Of a stretch of DNA of 64,000 nt, positions 21,470 through 30,044 are shown piece by piece (within the stretch, counting starts at the first letter, position 1; each line of letters begins with the position of its first letter). A program made the position numbers and the translations under genes. The stretch is from Marinobacter gudaonensis (GTDB lineage Bacteria > Pseudomonadota > Gammaproteobacteria > Pseudomonadales > Oleiphilaceae): NCBI RefSeq assembly GCF_900115175.1, contig NZ_FOYV01000001.1, forward strand, positions 248,001 through 312,000, in the 5' to 3' direction. The notes under the pieces were generated by a model, which saw only the letters and a list, made by a program, of their open reading frames with translations, was not told the DNA's origin and did no database searches.

Positions 21470-21873
21470 GCCCAGCCCCGCTTGGCATCGAAGTAGCGCC
21501 GGGCCAGCATCAGGTGCTTCATGGAGCCGCGGGTCATGAATTCCAGGGCGGAGGCGCCGGAGAAGGGCACCTCGGTGGTGGCCAGGCGGATCCGGCGGTT
21601 GGCGCGCTCGGCGGTCGGGTACATCACCCGCAGGGACTTGTAGATGCCGAGGATGTAGCTGATGCGCTCCAGGGTGTCCCGGGAAAGCCGCACGTAAGGC
21701 AGCTTCTGGTACTTGGAGAGCGTGCTCCGGGAGATGCCGCCGAGCATCTGCATCATCTCCTCCTGGGTGCAGCCCCATTCCCGGCAGATGTTGAAAAAGC
21801 CTTTCAGGGCAACGTGGCCGCGAAGGGCGTCGTTGTCGACGGTTTCAGGCAGTTTTCTCAGTGGCTCTGCCAT
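21466..21873 (-). CDS. Xre/MbcA/ParS-type antitoxin of RES toxin
   Basis: Predicted DNA-binding antitoxin and autorepressor. Visible is an N-terminal helix-turn-helix region (GCTQEEMMQMLGGISRSTLSKYQ) and the C-terminal toxin-binding half ending with ALEFMTRGSMKHLMLARRYFDAKRG, where DUF2384-type proteins carry their conserved G.P...L..G motif in variant form. I choose ATG 21873 rather than 21891, since GGGAG lies 7 nt upstream of the former and the latter would begin almost inside the operator repeat. Translationally coupled to the toxin. Confidence 0.83.
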   Translation of the reverse strand: MAEPLRKLPETVDNDALRGHVALKGFFNICREWGCTQEEMMQMLGGISRSTLSKYQKLPYVRLSRDTLERISYILGIYKSLRVMYPTAERANRRIRLATTEVPFSGASALEFMTRGSMKHLMLARRYFDAKRGWA

Positions 21874-21891
21874 GGTTAGGTCTCCCGGCAT

Positions 21892-21936
21892 GTGTACATA
21901 TGCTAATTATACGCGTTTGTGTATAAATATGCACAC
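21892..21936 (-). promoter_or_regulatory. Operator/promoter of the RES-Xre pair
   Basis: A 10-bp inverted repeat with 9/10 matches (GTGTACATAT at 21892-21901 and ATATGCACAC at 21927-21936) encloses a perfect minus-strand -10 box TATAAT at 21911-21906. An additional GTGTATA half-site lies between the arms. Inverted repeats over the promoter are typical of autoregulated antitoxins. The -35 element is weak. Confidence 0.5.
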
Positions 21937-21974
21937 TAAGATTCGGTTGACGGCCGGGCAGCGTGGTCGGGGCG

Positions 21975-23456
21975 TCAGGCGGATTCTTTCTCCAGTACCT
22001 TTTCCAGGCCGCGAATGCATCGATCAAATGCCCGGCTGATGCGGGTCTGGTCTTTGATCATCGCCAGTCTTGGCCAGGTGGCCTGTTCGCCGAGCTGGAT
22101 GAACATGTCCAGGTCCTCGGTGCTCGGGTTGGCCAGCACTTTGCGGTAAAGCGAAGGCCGTAGCGGGAAGTGGATGTTGATGTCGCCCAGGTACTGCTGG
22201 CTGGCCATGGCGTGGGCCTGTTCGATCAGCGGGCGGATGAGCCCGGGTGTCGGACTCTGGCGGGTGAGTTTCAGGGCCGTGGCCAGTTGGCCGTGGGCCA
22301 GGGAAACGGCAGCCTGTTTGGCCCAGGCTTTGAGCCCGCTTTCATCGTGGTGGGTGATGAACGGCACTACGTGGGGGTTGGCCTGGCTTACGATGGTTTT
22401 GTTCACGTTGTGCAGGCGGGCCATGCGCATCAGCGGCAGGTCGCCGTGTACGCTGCCATCAATCCACCGTTCGGTGGGCATGTAAGGCACGCTGCTGTTC
22501 GGGCCACCGCTGGCATCCCGGGCCTGAAGGGTTACCGGCGGGAAGATGCCCGGCACCGCGCAGGAGGCCATCACGGCGGAATCCACCAGTACCTCCGGTG
22601 AGGAGAGCCAGTTGAGCAGTCTCGGCTTCTGCTGGGTGCGGGTCGGCGAGACCGAGATATTCAGGGTGCGGCCGCTGTGGTCGTGGGCTTCCTTGAAGCT
22701 GACGCTGCCCAGGTTCGCGAGCAGGTGTTCCTGCAGCTGGCGCGGATCCATGGCATGGCCTTCGCGTAGCCCGTCGCGGATGCCCAGCCAGCGGAACGCC
22801 TGCAGGTGGATGTGTTCGGGGTGCTCGAAGAACTCGGTGACTTCCTGGTTGTTCCGGGTGCAGATGGCGGCCGCAACCACGGCGCCCATGCTGGAGCCGG
22901 CGATGACGTCTGGCAGCAGGTTCTGGCGCCAGAGCGCCCGGGCAACGCCGAGGTGATAAATGCCGAAAGCGGCGCCGCCACTGAGCATCAGGGCAGGGCG
23001 GCCGTAGACCCGTTCGGCATCGCGGAACATCTCCAGTTTTCTGGCGGTGCTCACCTCCGGGATGGGGTGGCTGCAGATGAACTCCATGGAGGTTTCCACC
23101 TCGCTGAGGAACTCCTGCACCAGGCGGTTGGTGCCGCTGCGGGCGACACTGTAGAGCTCGGGGTTGGAGAGCTCGCCAAGGTGGCGGTAGAGGCTCTCCT
23201 GCAACACCCGGATCAGCCGGCGGGTGTCGGTGTTCGCCCGGCACTGTTGCATGCTGGCCATGTGCTGGCGCATCAGGCTCTCGTGCAGCATGCCGGTCTC
23301 TGCCTGCTCGCGCCAGGCCAGCTTGCCGTCCAGATCGTCCAGGGCGGTGGCGGCGGCCAGCCACTGCTCGTAGTCCTGGGCCTGCTCCAGCTCTTTCTGG
23401 AGTTGCTTGCGGGTGCGGGCGTTGTGCTTTGAGGTTGGTTCCGTTTTTTGATTCAT
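21975..23456 (-). CDS. Patatin-like phospholipase with N-terminal DUF3336
   Basis: Serine lipid acyl hydrolase of the type seen in TAG/wax-ester accumulating bacteria and in yeast Tgl lipases. The N-terminal ~150 residues are helical (DUF3336). The catalytic part opens with the oxyanion strand LMLSGGAAFGIYHLGV, then the nucleophile elbow GSSMG (about residues 187-191) and the dyad aspartate in WIDGSVHGDLP (about 332). No signal peptide is evident. Start ATG 23456 has GGTGAGG upstream; an in-frame codon at 23492 lacks such a site. Single gene; the next gene upstream is divergent and preceded by the glycine riboswitch. Confidence 0.9.
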   Translation of the reverse strand: MNQKTEPTSKHNARTRKQLQKELEQAQDYEQWLAAATALDDLDGKLAWREQAETGMLHESLMRQHMASMQQCRANTDTRRLIRVLQESLYRHLGELSNPELYSVARSGTNRLVQEFLSEVETSMEFICSHPIPEVSTARKLEMFRDAERVYGRPALMLSGGAAFGIYHLGVARALWRQNLLPDVIAGSSMGAVVAAAICTRNNQEVTEFFEHPEHIHLQAFRWLGIRDGLREGHAMDPRQLQEHLLANLGSVSFKEAHDHSGRTLNISVSPTRTQQKPRLLNWLSSPEVLVDSAVMASCAVPGIFPPVTLQARDASGGPNSSVPYMPTERWIDGSVHGDLPLMRMARLHNVNKTIVSQANPHVVPFITHHDESGLKAWAKQAAVSLAHGQLATALKLTRQSPTPGLIRPLIEQAHAMASQQYLGDINIHFPLRPSLYRKVLANPSTEDLDMFIQLGEQATWPRLAMIKDQTRISRAFDRCIRGLEKVLEKESA

Positions 23457-23565
23457 AGCCTCACCATAGCCGATCCACGCCGGGCTTTGCATTGAGACAG
23501 TTTCATGAATGGCTGTTATTTGCTAAATTTGCGCCTGTTGATTGCATTTTGTGCAGATCACACAT

Positions 23566-23800
23566 GTCTGCGGGAGAGATCGGTCCACTTTCCATGGGTT
23601 CAAAATCCATGAGCGATGGTACCGGCGCCGAAGGAGCAACTGCCCCGGAAACTCTCAGGCAAAAGGACCGCTGACATGACTACTTTCCGAAGAGCTGCCG
23701 ACAGTTTGCGTCCGTCGGCACACCGAAGGAGCAAGCGGCTGTCGCTCAACGAATTGAGCCCGCCGTGAATCTCTCAGGTCCCGTGACGGAAGGGGTGCTT
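23566..23800 (+). promoter_or_regulatory. Tandem glycine riboswitch
   Basis: Two consecutive glycine aptamers. The first begins near GCGGGAGAGATC (23570) and carries the core GCGCCGAAGGAGCAACTGCC and AAACTCTCAGGCAAAAGGACCGC, ending about 23672. The second (about 23681-23796) repeats the pattern with CACCGAAGGAGCAAGCGG and AATCTCTCAGGTCCCGTGACGGAAGGGG. The repeated CCGAAGGAGCAA...CTCTCAGG is diagnostic. A small hairpin (CTGCC/GGCAG, 23802-23816) follows before the ATG at 23850. It should control the D-amino-acid dehydrogenase gene in response to glycine, probably switching it on, as glycine-catabolic genes usually are. Confidence 0.9.
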
Positions 23801-23849
23801 GCTGCCATGAGGGCAGTGAGGTAACCCTTGGCGCCCCACGGAGTCTGTT

Positions 23850-25067
23850 ATGAAGCGAATCGCTGTTATTGGCGGTGGCATTACCGGTATTACCACGGCG
23901 TACACCCTGGCCAAGCGTGGCCTGGACGTTACCGTCTATGAAAAACACCGCTATGCGGCCATGGAAACCTCCTTCGCCAACGGCGGCCAGCTGTCGGCCT
24001 CCAACGCGGAGGTGTGGAACAACTGGCAAACGGTGATGAAGGGCATCAAGTGGATGTCGCGCCGGGACGCGCCGCTGCTGGTGAACCCCAAGCCTTCCTG
24101 GCACAAGCTGAGCTGGTTTGCCGAGTTTATTGCCGCCATTCCCCAGTACGAGAAGAACACCACCGAAACCGCCCGCCTGGCCATTGCGGCCCGCGACCAC
24201 CTGTTTGCCTGGGCGGAAGAGGAAGGTATTGATTTCGACCTGAAGAAGCAGGGCATCCTGCACATCTACCGGGACAAAGCCGGCTTTGACCATGCCGCCC
24301 ACGTGTCCAAGCTGCTGGCCGCCGGTGGCCTTGAGCGTCGCCCCGTTACGCCGGAGGAAATGAAATCCATCGAGCCGACTCTGGCGGGCACCTACTACGG
24401 GGGCTTCTACACCGAGAGCGACTCCACCGGCGACATCCACAAGTTCACCAACGGCCTGGCCGATGCCATCGTGCGCCTTGGCGTGAAGACCTGTTACGGC
24501 CACACCGTGACCGAACTGAGCGCCGACGCCCGTAACGCCTGGGTGACCTCCCACGATGGCACGGAACAGACCCGCGATACCTTTGATGGCGTGGTGATCT
24601 GTGCCGGCGTTGGCAGCCGTTCCCTGGCCAGCAAGCTGGGCGACCGGGTGAATATCTACCCGGTGAAAGGCTATTCCATCACCGTGCAGCTGGACGACGA
24701 GGCCTCCCAGAAGGCGGCGCCCACCGTGAGTCTGCTGGACGACGCCACCAAGATCGTGACCAGCCGCCTGGGCGACGGCCGGTTCCGGGTGGCCGGTACC
24801 GCAGAGTTCAGCGGCTACAACCGGGATATCCGGGACGATCGTATCCAGCCGCTGATTCGCTGGGTGGAGCAGTGTTTCCCGGGCGTGTGCACCCGTCGCG
24901 TGGTGCCCTGGGCCGGCCTGCGCCCGATGCTGCCGAACATGATGCCCCGCGTGGGCCGCGGCAAGCTGCCGACGGTGTTCTACAACACCGGTCATGGTCA
25001 CCTGGGCTGGACACTCTCTGCCATCACCGCGCAGATGCTGGCCGAGACGGTGGTTGGCAAGGACTGA
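23850..25067 (+). CDS. dadA: D-amino-acid dehydrogenase / glycine-oxidase-like FAD oxidoreductase (DadA family)
   Basis: FAD enzyme that oxidises D-amino acids (and possibly glycine) to 2-oxo acids and ammonia, feeding electrons to the respiratory chain at the inner membrane. At 405 residues it is close to DadA length. The dinucleotide-binding GGGITGITTAYTLAKRG lies at residues 8-24, and ETSFANGGQLS and VPWAGLRPMLPN...GHGHLGWTLS are typical DadA motifs. The tandem glycine riboswitch directly upstream suggests that glycine is an effector or substrate, or that the enzyme belongs to glycine catabolism; this is inference. No alanine racemase (dadX) or Lrp-type regulator is adjacent. Confidence 0.87.
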   Translation: MKRIAVIGGGITGITTAYTLAKRGLDVTVYEKHRYAAMETSFANGGQLSASNAEVWNNWQTVMKGIKWMSRRDAPLLVNPKPSWHKLSWFAEFIAAIPQYEKNTTETARLAIAARDHLFAWAEEEGIDFDLKKQGILHIYRDKAGFDHAAHVSKLLAAGGLERRPVTPEEMKSIEPTLAGTYYGGFYTESDSTGDIHKFTNGLADAIVRLGVKTCYGHTVTELSADARNAWVTSHDGTEQTRDTFDGVVICAGVGSRSLASKLGDRVNIYPVKGYSITVQLDDEASQKAAPTVSLLDDATKIVTSRLGDGRFRVAGTAEFSGYNRDIRDDRIQPLIRWVEQCFPGVCTRRVVPWAGLRPMLPNMMPRVGRGKLPTVFYNTGHGHLGWTLSAITAQMLAETVVGKD

Positions 25068-25101
25068 GCCTGCCTCCGATTGCTCTCTCCCTGAAGCTTC
25101 G

Positions 25102-25133
25102 CCGGGTGTCTGCGCTTTAGCGCGGATACCCGG
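25102..25133. terminator. Bidirectional hairpin between dadA and the FGGY kinase
   Basis: Strong stem CCGGGTGTCTGCGC / GCGCGGATACCCGG with a 5-nt loop, overlapping the last codons of the convergent FGGY kinase. There is no clear T-tract, so it may act as a shared, weak terminator or an mRNA 3' stabiliser. Confidence 0.35.
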
Positions 25134-26676
25134 TGATCTCCCGAATGGTCTGGTACAGCGGCTGCAACTGCGGGTACATCTTCAGATACACCTCCGAATA
25201 AAGTCGCTGATACAGCGCGCTGGTCTCACGGTTGGGCTCGAACACGTCGCCGACCCGGGTCATGGCCTTTACCGCCGTATCAAAATCCGGATGCAAACCC
25301 AGGCCTACGGCGGCGTCGATGGCCGCGCCCAGGCCGGAGGTCTCGTAGGTGTGAGGGCGCTCGGCCGTTAGCCCGAACACGTCGGCGGTCAGCTGCATGG
25401 CGGCATCGCTCTGGGAACCGCCGCCTGCCACCCGCAGTTTGGTGATCTTCACGCCGCTGCGTTTCTCGATTCTTTCCTTGCCCTCGCGCAGGGCGTAGGC
25501 CAGCCCCTCCAGAATGGCCCGATAGATGTGCGAGCGGGTGTGCACGTCGCCGAAGCCGATGATCGAACCTTTCGCCTCCGGCCCCGGCTGGCGCACGCCC
25601 GGTGACCAGTAGGGTTGCAGCATCAGGCCCATGGAACCCGGCGGCACCGCCTGCACCAGTTCATCGAACAGCGCCTCTGGCTCGATGCCCCGTTCTTCCG
25701 CAATCTTCTGTTCCCGCAGCCCGAACTCGCGCTTGAACCAGCTCACCATCCAGAAGCCCCGGTAAATCATCACCTCGGTGGCATACCGACCGGGCACGGC
25801 CGAAGGATAGGGCGGCATCAGCCGGATGGGCTCCACGTAACGCTGGCTGGTGGTGTTGATGGTGGCGGTGGTGCCGTAGCTCATGCAGCCGATGTGCGGA
25901 GACAGGCCGCCGGAACCGAGGATCTCGCAGGCTTTGTCGGAAGCGGCGGCGATCACCGGCACGCCTGACGGGAGGCCCAGATGCTCGGCCGCCTCTGGGG
26001 TCAGGTGCCCCAGGGTGCCCCCGGGTGGCACCAGCTCCGGGAGCATGTCTCGTTTCACCGGCATGGTCTGCCATTTGAAGTCGCGGCGCCCGGCCCAGCG
26101 GTGTTTCTTGTAATCGAACGGGATGTAGCCCACCTGGCTGCCGGTGGAATCCCGGAATTCGCCCGTCAGGCGGTAATTTAGGTAGCCGGAGAGCAGCAGG
26201 AAGTGCCGGGTCTTTGCCCAGATCTCAGGCTCGTTCTGGGCGATCCAGTTGGCCTGGGTGTTTTCCCGGAAGCGGTGGATGGTGTCCTCCAGCCTTGCCA
26301 GCTTGAACAGCCAGCCCCAGGGACCTTTCACGGGGCCGTCCACCCGGGCGTGGCGCTGGTCCAGCCAGATGATGGCCGGGCGCAGGGGCTCACCGTTGGC
26401 ATCGAGGTTGATCACAGTGCCGCGCTGGGTGGTGACGGTGACACCGGCGACCTGGTCGGGGCGGGCGTCGGTGGAATCCCAGAGTAGCCGGCAGGCCTGC
26501 CCGAGCTGGTCCCAGAAATACGTCGGGTGCTGCTCCGCCCAGCCCGGTTGCCGGGAAAAGTAGGGCTCGATGTCCTGCTTGCCCTTGCCCACCAGGTTGC
26601 CCTGGCGGTCGAAGAGCAGGGCGCGCACGCTCTGGGTGCCGTTATCGATGGCGAGGATCAGCGGTTCAGTCGCCAC
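25117..26676 (-). CDS. FGGY-family carbohydrate kinase (glycerol-kinase-like)
   Basis: ASKHA-fold sugar/polyol kinase; 519 residues. The N-terminal phosphate loop is LAIDNGTQSVRALLFD, with TVTTQRGTVINLD, IIWLDQRHA and the C-terminal VAGGGSQSDAAMQLTADVFG (adenosine motif) following. The start is placed at GTG 26676, with GGGAGG 7 nt upstream; it overlaps the end of the GlpD gene. The longer frame upstream is an antisense-like extension. Third gene of an operon with a GlpD-like dehydrogenase and an AGPS-like oxidase, so glycerol, dihydroxyacetone or a related polyol is the likely substrate. It is more divergent than a standard GlpK, and I would not assign glycerol outright. Confidence 0.82.
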   Translation of the reverse strand: MATEPLILAIDNGTQSVRALLFDRQGNLVGKGKQDIEPYFSRQPGWAEQHPTYFWDQLGQACRLLWDSTDARPDQVAGVTVTTQRGTVINLDANGEPLRPAIIWLDQRHARVDGPVKGPWGWLFKLARLEDTIHRFRENTQANWIAQNEPEIWAKTRHFLLLSGYLNYRLTGEFRDSTGSQVGYIPFDYKKHRWAGRRDFKWQTMPVKRDMLPELVPPGGTLGHLTPEAAEHLGLPSGVPVIAAASDKACEILGSGGLSPHIGCMSYGTTATINTTSQRYVEPIRLMPPYPSAVPGRYATEVMIYRGFWMVSWFKREFGLREQKIAEERGIEPEALFDELVQAVPPGSMGLMLQPYWSPGVRQPGPEAKGSIIGFGDVHTRSHIYRAILEGLAYALREGKERIEKRSGVKITKLRVAGGGSQSDAAMQLTADVFGLTAERPHTYETSGLGAAIDAAVGLGLHPDFDTAVKAMTRVGDVFEPNRETSALYQRLYSEVYLKMYPQLQPLYQTIREITGYPR

Positions 26677-28276
26677 GGGGTGCCTCCCGGCCGGGCAGGG
26701 AGTAGGCGCTGCGGTAGATGGCCAGATAGCGGGCTTGTTCCTGTTGCCAGGTTTCGTCGGTCCAGCCCAGGAGACTCTGGCAGTGTTGCCGGATGGCGGG
26801 CAGGAGTGCGGTGCCACCGTCAGGCAGGATGAGGCCCAGGCGGGTGCGGCGCAGCATCAGGTCGTCCAGGTGCTGAATATCCTCTGCCTGGCAGGCCCAG
26901 CAGAGTTCCGCCCAGAGCAGATCGCTGGGTCCGCTCGGTGTGACCGGCGCCAAGGGGCCGGCTTCGAGTACGGAGGCGAGGTCCTGGCCGTAGACGCCCT
27001 GGAGTCGTTGCCAGGTCTGATGGCCGAGTCCTTCCGGGCGTGCCAGGGCCGGCGGCACGTGGAACACCGGTTCGGCGTCGGGGCGTATGCGCTCCCCGGT
27101 ATCGTCACCCAGGCCCAGTTTCAGGGCCTCCCGGGCGATTATCCGGAAGGTGGTGAGTTTGCCGCCGGCGATGCTCACCAGGCCCCGGTCGCTCTGGATC
27201 GCGTGTTCCCGATTTTCCTTGGAAGGATCCTTGCCGGTGCCGTCGGTGACCACCGGCCGAACGCCGGCCCAGGTGGAGAGGATATCCGCCTCGTTAACGG
27301 CGCTGCCCGGGAACAGGCGCCCGGCAATTTCGAGCAGGTAGCGCACTTCGTCTGGTGAAATCACCGGCTCCTGGTTCAGGTCGCCTTCGTGGTCCAGGTC
27401 GGTGGTGCCGAGCACCGTGGTGCCCTGCCAGGGGAAGGCGAACACCGGCCGCTTGTCACGGGGGTGGAACAGCGACACCGAGCAGGACACCGGCAGGCAA
27501 CGCCAGGGCAGCACCAGATGGCTGCCCCGCAGGGGGCGGATGGTCATGGCTTTTTCCGCCGGGTCCTTTGACTGGAGCTGATCGGCCCAGGCGCCGGTGG
27601 CGTTGATGACAAGGGGCGCGGAGACGTCGATGGGTTCATCGGTTCCGGCTGGTAGCAAGGTTACCCCGGTTACCTGGCCCTGATCCCGCGTGATGGACAA
27701 AGCCCGGGTGTAGTTCAGGCACAGGGCTCCGTCCCGTCGGGCCTCGCCAATCAGGCGCAGCACCAGCCGCGAATCGTCCGTGACGGCATCGGTAAAGCCG
27801 CTGGCCCCGGCCAGTTGATGATCGGTGAGGCCGGGCACCCAGAACAGGGTCTCGGCGGGCTTGAGCAAGTGCCGGCTGCGGTTGCGGGCAATGGCGTCGT
27901 ACACCCGCAGCAGGCCCTGGAACAGGCGTGGGCCGGGGAACTGGCCCCGGAAATGGGGCATGATGAACCGCAGCGGTTCGATCAGCCCGGGCGCTTCGGC
28001 CATCAGTCGCTCGCGCTCGCGCACGGCGTCCCGGGTCAGGCCCAGGTGCCCGCTGCCGAGGTAGCGCAGGCCACCGTGTACCATCTTGGAGGAGCGGCTG
28101 GAGGTGCCCCAGGAGAAATCCTTCTGCTCCACCAACAGGGTACGCAGGCCGCTGCCCGCGGCTTCCCGGGCTACTCCGGCGCCGGTAATGCCGCCGCCGA
28201 TCACCACCAGGTCGAATGTCTGCTTGTCGCCCCTGAGCTTGGCCAGGGTCGCTTCGCGTGTACTGGTACCGGTCAC
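26666..28276 (-). CDS. glpD: FAD-dependent glycerol-3-phosphate dehydrogenase (GlpD-like)
   Basis: Oxidises sn-glycerol-3-phosphate to dihydroxyacetone phosphate and reduces quinone at the inner membrane. The 536-residue protein shows the FAD site VVIGGGITGAGVAREAAGSG, the GlpD signature DFSWGTSSRSSKMVHGG followed by LRYL, and GTTDLDHEGD and AGGKLTTFR further on. The GTG start at 28276 overlaps the upstream gene's stop (GTGA), which fixes the start. Its product DHAP is the precursor of the acyl-DHAP used by AGPS enzymes, which makes the neighbouring AGPS-like gene noteworthy. Confidence 0.88.
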   Translation of the reverse strand: MTGTSTREATLAKLRGDKQTFDLVVIGGGITGAGVAREAAGSGLRTLLVEQKDFSWGTSSRSSKMVHGGLRYLGSGHLGLTRDAVRERERLMAEAPGLIEPLRFIMPHFRGQFPGPRLFQGLLRVYDAIARNRSRHLLKPAETLFWVPGLTDHQLAGASGFTDAVTDDSRLVLRLIGEARRDGALCLNYTRALSITRDQGQVTGVTLLPAGTDEPIDVSAPLVINATGAWADQLQSKDPAEKAMTIRPLRGSHLVLPWRCLPVSCSVSLFHPRDKRPVFAFPWQGTTVLGTTDLDHEGDLNQEPVISPDEVRYLLEIAGRLFPGSAVNEADILSTWAGVRPVVTDGTGKDPSKENREHAIQSDRGLVSIAGGKLTTFRIIAREALKLGLGDDTGERIRPDAEPVFHVPPALARPEGLGHQTWQRLQGVYGQDLASVLEAGPLAPVTPSGPSDLLWAELCWACQAEDIQHLDDLMLRRTRLGLILPDGGTALLPAIRQHCQSLLGWTDETWQQEQARYLAIYRSAYSLPGREAPRGD

Positions 28277-29907
28277 TTTGTCCGCCCCCGGGTTCCGGTT
28301 TCCGTGTCGATGAGCGTACCCGGGTTCAACAGCGCGCCCGGGTCGAACGCATTGCACAGGGAGCGAATGGCCAGCATGCCCAGCTCGCCTTTCTCCACGG
28401 GCAAGTAGGGCGCGTGGTCCTTGCCCACGCCGTGCTGATGGCTGATGGTGCCGCCGTTGTGGGCGATCACGCGGGAGGTGCTTTCCTTCAGCGTGCGCCA
28501 GCGGTCCAGGGTCTCCTCGTAGCTCTCCGCTACCCGGAACACGTAGGTGGTGTAGACGCTGCAGCCCTGGCCGTAGAAATGGGACAGGTGCGTGAACACG
28601 TGGGTGCGTTCCTGCCGCTCGGCCAGGCCGTCGAGGAGGTTGGCTTCAATGCGGCCCAGCAGGTTGTCCACGTTGTCCCAGTCGGTGGCGGTTTCCAGGG
28701 TATCCACGGCGTAGCCCATCTGCCACAGGGCTTCGCGCAGGTAAGGCATGGTAAAGCGCTTGGCGGCCCACTTGTCGCCCAGGCGGGTGCCGGTGTACAC
28801 GCCCCTGTGCGACTTGCACACGGCGCGGGCCTCCTGCAGGGCGTGGCGACACTGGCGGGAACTGCCGGTCACCCCAAAGGTCATCATGCATTTGCCGTCG
28901 CCGGCTCCGCGGGCCGAGAGGAACCGCTCCAGCAGGCCGATCAGGGTGGGGTGGCCGGCGAGGGCCAGCTGAGTCTCGGTTTCTACCGCGTTGCTCAGGC
29001 GCAGCATCGAAAGCGGAATGCGGTTTTGTACGAGCTTGCGGCTGGCCGTGCGGGCGCTGTCCCAGTCGGGGAAGAACACCACGTGGAAGCGCTCCTTCTC
29101 CGGCAGCGGTGTTACCCGCACTTTCACTTCCGTGATCACGCCGATCCGGCCCTCGGAGCCCAGGATCATCTCCCGAACGTCGGGCCCCGCGCTTGAGGCC
29201 GGGAATGTCGGGATCTCCAGGGTGCCCTGAAGTGTTTCAATGCGCCCGCCCGCGAACAGCTGCTCGATGCGTCCATAGCGCAGGGACTGCTGGCCACTGG
29301 AGCGGGAGGCCACCCAGCCGCCCACGGTGGAGAGTTCAAAGGATTGCGGAAAGTGCCCGAGGGTGAAGCCGTGGGCTCGCAGTTGCGATTCCACCAGCGG
29401 GCCCGGGGTGCCCGCGCCGAAGGTGGCGATCTGGCTCTCCGGGTCCAGGTCCAGCAGGCGGTTCATCTGGCCGAGGGCGATGGTGAGTATGGGACGGCCC
29501 CGGTCCTCCGGGTTGATGTGCCCGGCCACGCTGGTGCCGCCGCCGTAGGGGATCACATGGATCTTCTCGGCGGCCGCCCAGGTCAGCAGGCTCTGCACGT
29601 CGTCGCTGTTCTGGGGCTGCGCCACACCGTCGGGAAACACGCCGAAATCGCCGCTGCGCATGGCCAGCCAATCCGCCAGGCTCTGGCCCCGGGCATGGCG
29701 TACCCGGGTTTCGGCTGCAGTGTCGATAAGGGGCGCGAGTTCCGCCGGAACCGACAGGCGGCTGGCCGGTACCTGGGCGCAAACGCTTTCGAGCGTAGCG
29801 TCTTGCAATGGGTGGCCGGCACCCACCCGTCCTGCCAGAAATGCCTGGCCCTGGTCGGGCATCTCCAGATTAAAGCTGTCATCGCCCCAGCCGTTCCAGC
29901 GTCGCAT
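28273..29907 (-). CDS. FAD-binding oxidase resembling alkyldihydroxyacetone-phosphate synthase (AGPS)
   Basis: Vanillyl-alcohol-oxidase-fold flavoprotein, 544 residues. FAD-binding PCMH domain: IHVIPYGGGTSVAGH (about 115-130), HFPQSFELSTVGGWVA (about 185) and GSEGRIGVITEVKV. The start MRRWNGWGD, THLSHFYGQG and the C-terminal NGGTISHQHGVGKDH are close to what I know of eukaryotic AGPS, including the His-rich stretch near the active site. The alternative is a generic GlcD/D-lactate-type oxidase. Start ATG 29907 has GGGAG upstream. First gene of the AGPS-like/glpD/FGGY operon, with GTGA overlaps throughout. Whether it makes ether lipid or oxidises a glycerol-derived acid is open. Confidence 0.75.
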   Translation of the reverse strand: MRRWNGWGDDSFNLEMPDQGQAFLAGRVGAGHPLQDATLESVCAQVPASRLSVPAELAPLIDTAAETRVRHARGQSLADWLAMRSGDFGVFPDGVAQPQNSDDVQSLLTWAAAEKIHVIPYGGGTSVAGHINPEDRGRPILTIALGQMNRLLDLDPESQIATFGAGTPGPLVESQLRAHGFTLGHFPQSFELSTVGGWVASRSSGQQSLRYGRIEQLFAGGRIETLQGTLEIPTFPASSAGPDVREMILGSEGRIGVITEVKVRVTPLPEKERFHVVFFPDWDSARTASRKLVQNRIPLSMLRLSNAVETETQLALAGHPTLIGLLERFLSARGAGDGKCMMTFGVTGSSRQCRHALQEARAVCKSHRGVYTGTRLGDKWAAKRFTMPYLREALWQMGYAVDTLETATDWDNVDNLLGRIEANLLDGLAERQERTHVFTHLSHFYGQGCSVYTTYVFRVAESYEETLDRWRTLKESTSRVIAHNGGTISHQHGVGKDHAPYLPVEKGELGMLAIRSLCNAFDPGALLNPGTLIDTETGTRGRTK

Positions 29908-30044
29908 GTGGTTCTCCCTGAGTGAAAAGCAATGCCCGGCAGTCTAATCGGTTCGGTGATGAATCGGGTGTCGGTTCGCGACAGGGGCAGTGTCATTTGC
30001 CGACAGCGCCGCCGCAAACGAGTGCCTTGTCGCTATTCTATCCG

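Noticed and set aside
20789..21496. Plus-strand frames opposite the RES toxin
   Set aside because: Antisense shadows; the minus strand carries the RES motifs.
20771..21778. Extended 335-residue start for the RES toxin
   Set aside because: The extra 103 residues are an Arg/Pro/His-rich antisense-type reading through the antitoxin gene; the GTGA overlap marks the real start.
23655..25001. 448-residue minus-strand frame over the glycine riboswitch and dadA
   Set aside because: Antisense shadow of dadA: no ribosome site, no domain pattern, and composition follows the codon positions of the plus-strand gene.
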